From assembly GCA_025057755.1 (NCBI GenBank), contig JANWVC010000020.1, positions 1 through 64,000 on the forward strand: a stretch of 64,000 nucleotides of DNA, given 5' to 3'. The notes under the pieces are model-generated. The model was not told where the DNA came from. It saw only the letters and a list, made by a program, of their open reading frames with translations, and made no database searches. The stretch comes from Limisphaera sp. (GTDB lineage: Bacteria > Verrucomicrobiota > Verrucomicrobiia > Limisphaerales > Limisphaeraceae). How positions within the stretch are numbered: position 1 is the stretch's first letter; every line of letters begins with the position of its first letter. Positions 1 to 8,238 of this stretch are shown one piece after another. The position numbers were made by a program, and so were the translations under genes.

Positions 1-828
1 ATGCGCTGCCCGAGTTGTGAAGGTAAAGTTGGATTCCCAGCACATGGGGTGGGCCAGCAGGTTTCTTGCCCGCATTGTACTGCTGTAATAACCTTAACTG
101 CGCCGGAAGCGACCGGGCCTCAGGGGCCGAGCGTCAAACCGCAAAGCGCCTTTACCTTGGTCGAGCTTTTGGTCGTAATTTCAATCATAGGGATTTTGGC
201 TAGCCTGCTAATGCCGGTACTAACCAGGGGCAAAGACCGCGCGCAGCGGATCGTGGACATCAACAATTTGAAGCAGCAAATCACAGCCACGCACTTGTAT
301 GCCGCCGATGGCGTAGGCTACCTACCATGGCCGAATTGGGCTTTAGGGGACGCACCGGACAGGCCCGGCTGGTTGTACAAGCTTGATCCCGCCGCCACAG
401 GTCCGGCGAGGTTCAAGGTCGAGACCGGGGTGTTTTGGCCCATGTTGCGAAATCCGAAGCTGTATTTTTGTCCGCGCGACGGGCCGCATGTGCCCAGGTT
501 CGCCGAACGGCCCCAACAAGTTTCAAGCTATGTGATGAATGGCGCGGTCATTGGCTATAACCGAACAAATTTTCCCCCTGCGCGCTTGGACGCGTTCCGG
601 CCTGATGACGTTGCGTTTTGGGAAACGGACGAGAAATACCCTGACTATTTCAACGACGGTGCGAGCTACCCGTGGGAAGGCGTGAGCGCACGACATGATT
701 TAGGCGCTATTCATGCAGCGTTTGGGGGTCAGGTCGGGTTCATCAAGCTCGAGCTATGGTACCTTGAGGAAGCCAAACCGACCCGAAACCGGCTATGGTG
801 TTACCCCGGCAGCGAAGACGGACGATAA
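1..828 (+). CDS. Zinc-ribbon / type IV pseudopilin-like fusion protein
   Basis: 275 aa. Residues 1-32 carry two CPxC-type pairs (CPSC near residue 3, CPHC near residue 23), a small zinc ribbon of the MJ0042 kind. At about residues 49-72 lies a prepilin N-terminal methylation motif (FTLVELLVVISIIGILASL) with Glu at position 5 of the mature form, followed by one hydrophobic helix. The rest resembles the soluble domain of verrucomicrobial and planctomycetal pseudopilins of the H-X9-DG / DUF1559 kind. Residue -1 of the predicted cleavage site is Ala instead of the usual Gly. The leader of roughly 48 residues is unusually long because of the zinc ribbon, which would stay in the cytoplasm and be cut off by the prepilin peptidase. 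The ATG is the first base of the window, so an upstream start cannot be excluded and no ribosome site can be judged. Confidence 0.75.
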   Translation: MRCPSCEGKVGFPAHGVGQQVSCPHCTAVITLTAPEATGPQGPSVKPQSAFTLVELLVVISIIGILASLLMPVLTRGKDRAQRIVDINNLKQQITATHLYAADGVGYLPWPNWALGDAPDRPGWLYKLDPAATGPARFKVETGVFWPMLRNPKLYFCPRDGPHVPRFAERPQQVSSYVMNGAVIGYNRTNFPPARLDAFRPDDVAFWETDEKYPDYFNDGASYPWEGVSARHDLGAIHAAFGGQVGFIKLELWYLEEAKPTRNRLWCYPGSEDGR

Positions 829-914
829 CTTGAAGAAAACGCTGCTGGCGCTTCTTGATGCGCGACTGTGAAAATTTGCCCTGCTAACTACCAAGTGGAC
901 GTTCGCCCAGCTTT

Positions 915-1919
915 ATGCGTAATCTCAGCGTCCGTCAGGTTTTGACCATTGGCTGTTTGGCTTGCGCCGGGGCGATTGTTTTGCTGTCTGAATCCTCAAC
1001 GGCGGATTCGGCCTCGGCGTGGCTGCGCGCAATCGTGCGCGAAATACATCTAACGTGTCTCGAGCCGAGCACGCAGTGGCTCGTAGTTCTGGGGCTGCTG
1101 ATCTACTTTGTTTTCTTCCTTTGGCTTGCGCGTGAGCGGAACCGGAACGAAGTGTGGTGGGGGCTGGGCAACCCTGACTTATGGCTGTGCGGGCTGGTAC
1201 TGGCGGGCTTGGTCAACTACGGGCTGGTGCATCGTACGGGTTGGCATGGCATGCAGCTAATAGGATTGCTTGCAGGTATGGTGCTGGCACTGGCCGCGCG
1301 GAGCTGGGCATGGCGCACCGGGCACGGTCCGGACCCGAGGTTGGTCGTGCGCCGACTGAAGCTGATCATTACGGTTGTGGTTACGCTGCTTGTATGCATT
1401 ACGCTGTGGCAACCTGAGCTGGGCAGCACGTACAAGTACCGTGGCGAAGTACGGTGGAGCGGCGCATGGCGGAATCCGAATACATACGGGTTGCTCATGG
1501 CTGTTGCCTTGGTGCTTACGATCGGTTTGTTCGCCGCGAATCTTGCCGTTCCTTCGGGTCGTCGGCTGAGGAGGCTCTTTTTTTTTGGTGGTACCGGCGA
1601 TCATGGGGGTGGTATGTGCGTTGGGGCTGGTCAAAAGCTACAGCCGCGGCGCATGGGTCGGAGCGGCTCTGGGTCTCGTCTTCCTTACCGTCCGGTGTGT
1701 TCGCGTGCTCGGTGGCGTTGCGCGTACACGGTATGCGTGGGCAAGGAGAAACCTGGTTGGGCTTTGTGTGATCGCTGTCTCCGTTGCTGTACTCGGTTTC
1801 TGGCAGTTCCGGCATACCGAGTGGCGGCCACTGCGGCGTTTGTTTTCGGTGGCCAACATAAACGATTTTTCGTGGCGGAACCGTGTTGTCACGTACGAGG
1901 GGGTATTGCAGATGATTAG
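915..1919 (+). CDS. O-antigen ligase/polymerase-like membrane protein, N-terminal part (frameshifted)
   Basis: The first about 222 residues of this frame are a polytopic membrane protein (hydrophobic segments near residues 8-25, 57-72, 90-110, 118-130, 152-167 and 192-210). Its WSGAWRNPNTYG motif is typical of Wzy_C/O-antigen ligase family proteins of Verrucomicrobiota. After the 9-T run at 1578-1586 the frame turns into Arg/Cys-rich nonsense, while the hydrophobic protein continues in the next frame from about 1585. One T fewer would fuse the two frames into a single protein of about 995 residues. So 915-1586 is real coding sequence and 1587-1919 of this frame is probably not. The family builds or attaches cell-surface polysaccharide in the inner membrane; the exact substrate is unknown. 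Confidence 0.6.
   Translation: MRNLSVRQVLTIGCLACAGAIVLLSESSTADSASAWLRAIVREIHLTCLEPSTQWLVVLGLLIYFVFFLWLARERNRNEVWWGLGNPDLWLCGLVLAGLVNYGLVHRTGWHGMQLIGLLAGMVLALAARSWAWRTGHGPDPRLVVRRLKLIITVVVTLLVCITLWQPELGSTYKYRGEVRWSGAWRNPNTYGLLMAVALVLTIGLFAANLAVPSGRRLRRLFFFGGTGDHGGGMCVGAGQKLQPRRMGRSGSGSRLPYRPVCSRARWRCAYTVCVGKEKPGWALCDRCLRCCTRFLAVPAYRVAATAAFVFGGQHKRFFVAEPCCHVRGGIADD
1578..1586 (+). other. 9-T homopolymer at the reading-frame break
   Basis: Nine consecutive T bases mark the exact place where coding similarity moves from the frame of the upstream ORF to that of the downstream ORF. A length of eight would restore one continuous frame. Possible causes are a sequencing error, a real frameshift mutation, slipped-strand variation or transcriptional slippage. 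Confidence 0.85.
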
Positions 1920-3900
1920 AGATAGTCCTGTGACAGGTTACGCTACCCCAACTGTGACCTATGATCAGCTATACAGCTCGCCACGGCCTGACCAGGCAGG
2001 GGCGATGCAGTTGAATGACGTGCTTATGTTGGCCTTGTGGTTCGGTATGCCAGCCCTGCTCTGTTTTGCGGCATCCATAGGACTGTACCTTGGCTGCGGA
2101 AGCGGTACGGCCCCGCGCGCGCCTGCGTTTCTGGGGCGTCCGGGGCTGGCAGAAGCGGAACAGGCCGGGGCCGACTTTTCTGATGATGGTGTTCAACCTG
2201 ATGCCGTGCGCGCCCTTTGGATTTTACAGGGAACGAGCGGCGCAGCGGCCATTGTGTTGCTGGTGGGCTTTTGGTTCAACCGTGGCCTGTTTGTTTTGGC
2301 TACAGGCGCATTGTTTTGGACGTTCCTCATGCTCGCGCATCGCCCGGGGACAGGGATCTTGCCCGGACCTGCGAAGTCGTCGTTGTGGCTTGAAGAAGGC
2401 CGGCGTCTGGTGCTGACTGCGCTGTCCGTAACCGTTTTGACGGCGTTTGTGTGGGCAAGCGTGCGTGACCCGTTCCGTCGGGTTCCATTCACGTGTAAAA
2501 CTCCCGATGGTGGCGCGGTGCGATGTTTGTGTGTCTTGCCCAAGAACGCCCATGGCCGGGTGCCGGTGGTCGTGTTCGTGCACGGTGCCGGACATAGCCT
2601 CGAGCACGTTGGGAAAGTCCTGCGTTGTATCGCTGAGCTTGGGCTGGCGGCCGTCGGGTTCGAGTACGACAAGACCAACCGGGGGAATTTCAACGCGCAA
2701 ATGCGAAGTGTTTTGAGCGAACTGTCCCGGTACCGATGGATGCTGACCAATCAGGTCGCCTGGATTAGCCATAGTTTAGGTGCGCAAAGGACCTTGAGTT
2801 TTTTGGCGACGCATCCTGAATTTGCCCCAAGCGTCTGGGTCCGGCTGTCCGGTGGCTGGGTTCCAGAGCTCGAACCGATTCTGACGAATGCGCCCGGGGC
2901 AGGCTGGGTGCTTAACACGAAAGTCTGGCTTTTGCATGGCGAACAAGACGAGGTGTTCCCTGCTGCAGAGGTAGAACGCCTGGCGCGACTGCTCCGCGCT
3001 GGTAACACTTCTGTACGTGTAGATATTCTTCAGCGACACGGGCATAACTTCGGCCCGGATCAAGATGTGCTTTGGCGCGCAGCGGCTGAATTCTGCGCTG
3101 TGCAGTTTGGCAGGCTGGACCGTATCCGCGCCTGGCCGCTGCCGAGCTATTGGTACCTGTGGTTTCCTGCGGGGGCGCTGTGGGTCATTCTGGGAGCTAG
3201 ACTCTTGCGCCGCGTGTTCAAGGGCCTGTGGTCTGGTGGCACAAGTCCAGCAGTGGCAATACTTGCAGTTGCAACTAGCATGCTCGCGTGCGCTGTTACC
3301 GTTACTAAGGTTGTTTTGTCACTTCTGCCATTGACCCGGCACACTGCACAAATCGCGCGCACGGTGTTGGTCGAGCCGCAGTTGCGAAGTGACTTCGATT
3401 GGATGCTCGGTCAACTGTGGGGTATGAAGACGCGCGTGGGCCAAGTGGTGGACTGGGTCAGACTCGCTGATTTGCAGCGCGGGTTCGTGACGCCTGGTCC
3501 TGACGAGGCCGTATATCGCAGCTATGTGCTTTCTCCTGACACAGGGGTTGGCAGGTTGTCAGTTGGCTGGCGCAGAGCTTTGTGGGAGTATTTCTTCCCA
3601 CGTGTTCGAAAAGAGAGTGAGAGAGGGATGGTGGCCACGATAGTGGCGCGCGAGTTGCGCGCGCGTCTTACGGTTGCAGCAGGTGAGAATGTCCCGGAGG
3701 ACGTGGAGGGTGCGTGGCGGCGTCAGATGACGACCCCGTCGGGATTCGAAAATCTGTACGTGGCTGCATTGCGCGCAGTTGGTATTCCGGCTCGTTTGAA
3801 TGAGAACGGCCAGACGGAGTTTTGGGCGGCCCCGGGGTGGCGACCTGCGCCTCGGCCCCTTGTCGAAGGGGTGACAACCACCCCTCTACGAAGTGAGTGA
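1585..3900 (+). CDS. O-antigen ligase C-terminal half fused to alpha/beta hydrolase and transglutaminase-like domain
   Basis: Continuation of the membrane protein that starts at 915. The open frame begins at a TTG inside the T run, which is not a convincing independent start. Order: remaining Wzy_C helices with the SYSRGAW motif (about residues 19-25), more membrane segments to about 300, then a soluble alpha/beta-hydrolase fold (VVVFVHGAG near 328, nucleophile elbow SHSLG near 395, Asp in GEQDEVF and His in RHGHNFG), two further membrane helices, and a C-terminal transglutaminase-like segment around 705-745 with the typical ALRAVGIPARL signature. The usual catalytic Cys ahead of that signature is absent (Pro/Ser at that place). 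Probably one inner-membrane protein of surface-polysaccharide metabolism in which hydrolase and transglutaminase-like parts face the periplasm. The function of the fusion is inferred. Confidence 0.6.
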   Translation: MVVPAIMGVVCALGLVKSYSRGAWVGAALGLVFLTVRCVRVLGGVARTRYAWARRNLVGLCVIAVSVAVLGFWQFRHTEWRPLRRLFSVANINDFSWRNRVVTYEGVLQMIRDSPVTGYATPTVTYDQLYSSPRPDQAGAMQLNDVLMLALWFGMPALLCFAASIGLYLGCGSGTAPRAPAFLGRPGLAEAEQAGADFSDDGVQPDAVRALWILQGTSGAAAIVLLVGFWFNRGLFVLATGALFWTFLMLAHRPGTGILPGPAKSSLWLEEGRRLVLTALSVTVLTAFVWASVRDPFRRVPFTCKTPDGGAVRCLCVLPKNAHGRVPVVVFVHGAGHSLEHVGKVLRCIAELGLAAVGFEYDKTNRGNFNAQMRSVLSELSRYRWMLTNQVAWISHSLGAQRTLSFLATHPEFAPSVWVRLSGGWVPELEPILTNAPGAGWVLNTKVWLLHGEQDEVFPAAEVERLARLLRAGNTSVRVDILQRHGHNFGPDQDVLWRAAAEFCAVQFGRLDRIRAWPLPSYWYLWFPAGALWVILGARLLRRVFKGLWSGGTSPAVAILAVATSMLACAVTVTKVVLSLLPLTRHTAQIARTVLVEPQLRSDFDWMLGQLWGMKTRVGQVVDWVRLADLQRGFVTPGPDEAVYRSYVLSPDTGVGRLSVGWRRALWEYFFPRVRKESERGMVATIVARELRARLTVAAGENVPEDVEGAWRRQMTTPSGFENLYVAALRAVGIPARLNENGQTEFWAAPGWRPAPRPLVEGVTTTPLRSE

Positions 3901-5378
3901 AGCTTTCAGTGCATAGGGAGGTTGTGGCGTGAAGCCGTGCACCTTGGCCCTAATGCGGCGTGGAACCCGTGTGCCTCCAAGGTGGGGCATCCAACAGCCA
4001 AGGCATCAGGAAACTGCGATTCCATTGCAGCATGTGTGCGTTTTGGGGTGTTTTCGGGTACCCGCGAATCACGGCCAGGGATGTACGACGCGCGCCGTGG
4101 AAATGTTTCCGAATGCGACGTCCGTCAGAACACAGCATCGCGCTGTGTTCGTATCATCCGTGCCTTCAAAAGGGTTTCGGATGGCGTGCATGGGGACACA
4201 TGGATGGTCCCGATGTTAGAGCTTGGCGCGTGAACATGTGTCGCCCTGTGAGGTTATAATCTTCTTGCTGTTTTTGTAGCTGTCCAGGCGTCGGGCGACA
4301 GGCCTTTTGCATGAATCGTGTGCGTGATTGTGGTGCTTACGGTGTAGAGGATGGCACGGATGTCAGAACCGGTGATGTTGCTGCATTGTGGTGTTCGTCG
4401 CGGCCGGGCGGGGGTGAGCCTTCGAATCAGGGCAAGATGACAACTGGCCGGGTGCATGAGTCATGGCGCGGCTTGCATGAACCGCAGGACATTTGGAGCA
4501 GCCAATGCGTTCCACTGTTGGAGGCTTGGCTCTGAGGATCGGTAGTCATTGGACCTATTGCTGATGTCTGTCGTGGGACGAGAAGCGCGCAGAGTGCGTT
4601 GACGGGGGATAAGGTTGACCGCTGTGTATATCTAACGCAGATGCATGTAGCTCTTCTGTGAACGGTAATAGGTGCAAAATTCTTTTCGAGAGGCACAGGT
4701 GAAGGCCATGCCTTACGGGAGCTGGTTAGAAAAACTCTGGCCAGACTTGGATGTCGCCCGGGATGTGCACATATACGAGGGCCGGCAAAACGGGGAAGAA
4801 AAGTGCGTATACCTCAGCGGTGTGCGGGCAAAAGGTGTCTTTGAGGCAGGTTTGGTTGGTGCAGCACGGACTGATTGTCTGCGGCGGTCCTTGCGATGAG
4901 CGCGGTAGTCACTGGGTTTGTTCTTCCGTGCGAGACAGGAGTTGATGGGCGGCTGGCCTGGGTTTTAGCGGCATGGTGAGCCTCTGGAGGAATGTAGCCC
5001 TGCGGACTCCACGCGCGGAGGCAGGCTTTGGCAATCTGGGGCGAGGGTCCGCAACGACGGTGCACATGTGCGGCTGCGGCCTGCATGATGGCCTGTGCGG
5101 CGGGCTGTTGGGTAGAGACGGGTGGTGGTGGGATGTTTGGTTGAAGCGTGGCCTTTGCGGCATGCGGGCATTCAGGTGATGTCGCAGCCGGGCGGGCCGA
5201 GGCTGGCGACTGCTCGGTTAATAGGTGGAGTCGTGCATTCGGCGCCATGGTTGGCTCAACATCCTGTTTGCCACTATCTGCTCGTGAACGGTATGGCACG
5301 CACCCGGTGGGGTGGGGAATTTAAAGATGGTTGCGGCGTCGGTTTGACAGGAAAGGCCCCGATCGGGAGCATCAGCTT
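3901..5378. other. About 1.5 kb without a supportable gene
   Basis: Only short overlapping open frames occur on both strands, and none has a recognisable family. The longest on the minus strand (4814-5299) is Pro/Ala/His-rich and looks like a shadow. A 75-codon plus-strand frame at 4672-4899 has plausible composition but no family match that I can name. The stretch follows a frameshifted gene and could hold decayed sequence. A perfect TATAAT-like hexamer lies near 4254, but no matching -35 box was found. Confidence 0.5.
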
Positions 5379-5813
5379 ATGGCAAGAAAGCGAAGTGGTG
5401 TGGCTCGATTTACGGTGTCTGTTCCGGCCGATTTGCTGCGCGAGTTGGATCGGATGGCCGAGCAGAAGGGTTACACGAACCGTTCGTTGGCTGTCGCCGA
5501 CATGATCCGGGACGAATTGGTGGAACACCGGCAGAGGACCGGTCATGGAGAGATTGTGGGGACATTGACGCTGGTGTATGATCATCACACCCGACACGTG
5601 CAAGAAACCTTGACCGAATTGCAGCATGAGCACCACGAACGAATCATTTCCACGGTGCACGTGCATTTGGACGCGCATCATTGCTTAGAGGTTTTGCTGA
5701 TGCGGGGGCCGGCTCCTGAGATCAAGCGGATTGCCGACGCTTTGATTGCGGCACGTGGAGTCAAGCATGGCAAGCTTACGGTAACCAGCACGGGTCGTGA
5801 CCTGCCCGGGTGA
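5379..5813 (+). CDS. nikR: Nickel-responsive transcriptional regulator NikR
   Basis: 144 aa, close to the normal NikR length. Residues 8-45 form a ribbon-helix-helix DNA-binding domain (RFTVSVPADLLRELD, then GYTNRS). The C-terminal ACT-like domain carries the high-affinity nickel ligands: His83, His94, His96 (HVH) and Cys102 (HHCLE), matching His76, His87, His89 and Cys95 of the E. coli protein. As a tetramer it represses nickel uptake or nickel-enzyme genes when Ni(II) is bound. The frame stays open to 5331, but the ATG at 5379 is preferred because family similarity starts there and a GGGAG lies upstream. No nickel transporter, hydrogenase or urease gene is adjacent, so the target lies elsewhere. 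No GTATGA-type operator was found nearby. Confidence 0.9.
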   Translation: MARKRSGVARFTVSVPADLLRELDRMAEQKGYTNRSLAVADMIRDELVEHRQRTGHGEIVGTLTLVYDHHTRHVQETLTELQHEHHERIISTVHVHLDAHHCLEVLLMRGPAPEIKRIADALIAARGVKHGKLTVTSTGRDLPG

Positions 5814-6100
5814 AGAGGGGTATGCTGGAAGAGAGCCATGGGAGTCCCGCACAATGGCGCAAACGCGCAAGCTGCCATGTTGACGAGGGAGTCAGGGCAG
5901 GCACACGCCGCATTGCGGTCCATGCGGTGTTTCGACTTGTGATCCACGGAGGGACTGGGCGGAGGTCTGGCCGCTCGCGAAATTCGGACTATGCGATGCG
6001 TTCCTTGACTTGCAGCGTGGGATTTGACCGTAGGTGCAAGGTTTGAAAAGGAACCATTCGTTTCGGCTTCAATCTTGAACCGGGCGCATGGAGGTTTAGT

Positions 6101-6925
6101 GTGTACGGCATGACCTTGGAAGACCACCTGGGTGACATTGTGCGCAAGGCCCGGGCCATGAGTGGTGTGCGCGTTGAAGATGCGGCTCGAGTGGCGGGAC
6201 TGAGCGAGGCAGAGTTTGAGGTGTTCGAAGAAACGGGTGAGATGCCTCGCGGGGTGAATTGGCGGGCACTGGCTCTCCGCGTGGGCTTGAACGCGGACAA
6301 ACTGCAGTCCTTGGTGAACGGGTGGCGGCCGCAGGTACCTTTGTTGAGTAGATGGCAGATGTTGCGATGTTTCACCACGGAGGAAGCGGGCAATCGGGTG
6401 AACGCTTATTTGATTTGGGATCTGGCAACTTTGGAAGCTGCGTTGTTCGACACTGGTTGGGATGCATCCGAGGTTTTGGAAGTGGTGAGAGAGCATGGAC
6501 TGCAACTACGCTATTTGTTCGTCACGCATGCCCATGCAGATCATGTTACGGCGATGGGTATGCTTCAAGGCGCGCTCGGGGAGCTGGAGGTGCGGGCGCA
6601 TCCCATGCCGGCTCCGCGGGATCTGCCGGGAGAGGAGGGATTACCAGTGGGGCGACTTCGGATTTGGTTCCGGCCGACGCCCGGGCATGCTCCCGACGGT
6701 GTTACGTACGTTGTGCGGGGCTGGCCCGGCGATGCGCCGCCAGTGGCCATTGTGGGGGATGCGATTTTCGCCGGGTCGATTGGTCGGGGTAATCAGTCGT
6801 GGGAGCTGGCTCAGCAGGCTGTGCGTGATCAAATTTTGAGTCTGCCTCCGGATACGCTCTTGTGTCCAGGGCACGGTCCTATGACCACGGTTGCGGAGGA
6901 ACAAGCGCATAATCCGTTTTTTTGA
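6101..6925 (+). CDS. HTH domain fused to glyoxalase II-like metallo-beta-lactamase fold hydrolase
   Basis: 274 aa. Residues 6-80 look like a Cro/C1-type helix-turn-helix (VRVEDAARVAGLSEAEFEVFE, typical helix-turn-helix spacing, with PxGVNWRALALRVGL behind). Residues 90-270 are a metallo-beta-lactamase domain: HAHADH at 143-148 binds the two metals, followed by TPGHAPDG, GDAIFAGSIGR and CPGHGPMTTV. The last motifs are those of GloB-like or YcbL-like hydrolases that act on thioesters. The GTG at 6101 is chosen because GGAGG at 6090-6094 stands 6 bases before it; the ATG at 6110 would be too far. The domain pair suggests a DNA- or protein-binding module coupled to a hydrolase. The true substrate cannot be read from the sequence. 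Confidence 0.8.
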   Translation: MYGMTLEDHLGDIVRKARAMSGVRVEDAARVAGLSEAEFEVFEETGEMPRGVNWRALALRVGLNADKLQSLVNGWRPQVPLLSRWQMLRCFTTEEAGNRVNAYLIWDLATLEAALFDTGWDASEVLEVVREHGLQLRYLFVTHAHADHVTAMGMLQGALGELEVRAHPMPAPRDLPGEEGLPVGRLRIWFRPTPGHAPDGVTYVVRGWPGDAPPVAIVGDAIFAGSIGRGNQSWELAQQAVRDQILSLPPDTLLCPGHGPMTTVAEEQAHNPFF

Positions 6926-7253
6926 TCAACGGAGTTAATGCTTTGATTGCCGAGGGTCAAATCATTGTGCCGATGTAGCAATCAGAAGAGACCGATCGGC
7001 GGCTGTCGCGCTGCCGAGGTATTTGATTCCGGATTTTAGGGATGGAGAAGCGCACCGGCTGCGTTTTAACGGCTTCTCCCAGTGTGAAGTGGATAGGTTC
7101 CGAGGCCCGTGTTGGTGGAGATTGGTGATAGAAAGAGGGTGCTGCGGCGGCTGATTCGGTCGGAATTTGGAAAACGCCGGGGAAGCCCAGATATCGATCG
7201 GAATTACTGGGGTCCCAACGTGTTGTTTTTGCGGTAGCAAGGCCTCTCTTGCA
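6926..7253. other. Intergenic stretch with one inverted repeat
   Basis: No gene supported. It holds an 8-base inverted repeat, GGAGAAGC at 7044-7051 and GCTTCTCC at 7072-7079, separated by 20 bases. There is no T tract on either strand, so it is not a clear terminator. The stretch lies between convergent genes. Confidence 0.4.
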
Positions 7254-8168
7254 CTAAGTTGGAAGCTTGGAGGCTGTTGTCCGAAGTAAAGTTTGGATCT
7301 CCGACAAGAGGCTTTCGAGTCGCTGGCCGTATTCTACGAAGTTCTTTTGTAATGCCTCGTCCTGAGCGCCAGCGGCTTTGGGATCGTGAAAGACGGTTAC
7401 CATGTGAGGTTCAATGCTAATGCCTCCGTTGTAGCCGCGCGCCAGGGCGTCCTGCAGGATGTCCCGCACGCGTCCTTGTCCTTCTCCGGGCCAGTGATAG
7501 GTGGCGTCGTTTCGTTCGGGCACCCACGTTGCGTCTTTGATGTGGATGTGCTCCACGTGGTCGCGGATGTGTTCCCAAAATTCCCAAGGATCCTGGCGTG
7601 GCCATGGTTTGGGCTTGGATCGATCCGGGTTCAGGATGGGATTGGCGGTGTCAAAGACCCACTTCAGACCCGGGCATTTGTCAAGTAACTCCAACGCGTG
7701 TTGCCAACTCATGCCTCCGTAGTTCATGCAGTTTTCGTGCAGCGGCTGAAGTCCGTGGTCGAGGAACATGCGGGTTACGTCGCGCACGCGCTCGAAGACT
7801 TTTTTGGGAATGGAGTACTCGTCGTCGCCTGGCCGAAAGCTCATGATGCGGATGTAACGGGCGCCTACCCGTTTCATCCGCGGAATAGCGCGCCGCACCT
7901 CGTTGAGAGTCACCTCCCAAGGTGTATCTAAGGTTTTGGCCCAGTTCATGATGGTCGAACCCAAGCAGTGGACCTGGATGCCTGCTGCTTCCAGGCGCGC
8001 TCGAGCTGTGTCGAAGGCCGAATCGGGAATGTCGTGGAAGTTGCCCTTAGGCGCGTCTCCTACTTGGATGGTGCGCGGCTCAATCCGGGTCCAGCCCAGT
8101 CGCCGCAGTGCATGGATTTGGCTGTCGAGCTGGACACCGGCTTCATCACCAATTCCCATTAAGAGCAT
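7254..8168 (-). CDS. Sugar phosphate isomerase/epimerase (xylose isomerase-like TIM barrel)
   Basis: 304 aa TIM-barrel protein of the AP_endonuc_2 family. Visible metal-site residues on successive strands are Glu in LHENCMNYGG, Asp in VFDTANP, His in EHIHIKDA and Glu in SIEPHM, the usual E-D-H-E set. Members isomerise or epimerise ketoses, inositol derivatives and 3-keto sugars. The ATG at 8168 is supported by AGGAGG 8 bases upstream; an ATG three codons inside is less well placed. It lies 70 bases behind a Gfo/Idh/MocA dehydrogenase on the same strand. This is a very common pairing in Verrucomicrobiota and Planctomycetota, where the dehydrogenase makes a keto sugar and the isomerase processes it. 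The specific sugar is unknown. Confidence 0.85.
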   Translation of the reverse strand: MLLMGIGDEAGVQLDSQIHALRRLGWTRIEPRTIQVGDAPKGNFHDIPDSAFDTARARLEAAGIQVHCLGSTIMNWAKTLDTPWEVTLNEVRRAIPRMKRVGARYIRIMSFRPGDDEYSIPKKVFERVRDVTRMFLDHGLQPLHENCMNYGGMSWQHALELLDKCPGLKWVFDTANPILNPDRSKPKPWPRQDPWEFWEHIRDHVEHIHIKDATWVPERNDATYHWPGEGQGRVRDILQDALARGYNGGISIEPHMVTVFHDPKAAGAQDEALQKNFVEYGQRLESLLSEIQTLLRTTASKLPT

Positions 8169-8238
8169 AGCTGAATCCTCCTGGATACGGTTTGGCGAGC
8201 TGGTTGGCCCAGGACCGGACGGGACGGCTCACCACGTG

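Noticed and set aside
1587-1919. C-terminal part of the 334-codon frame as real protein
   Set aside because: Arg/Cys-rich noise; the membrane protein continues in the other frame.
4814-5299. 161-codon minus-strand frame
   Set aside because: Composition is Pro/Ala/His-rich, overlaps other frames in the same gap and resembles no family; a chance frame in GC-rich DNA.
5331-5378. Longer NikR N-terminus
   Set aside because: Added residues are not found in the family, and the ATG at 5379 has a better ribosome site.
5678-6505. 275-codon minus-strand frame
   Set aside because: Runs antisense across the ends of nikR and the HTH-hydrolase gene; no domain. Shadow of real genes.
7044-7079. Terminator between convergent genes
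   Set aside because: Inverted repeat has a 20-base loop and no T tract on either strand.
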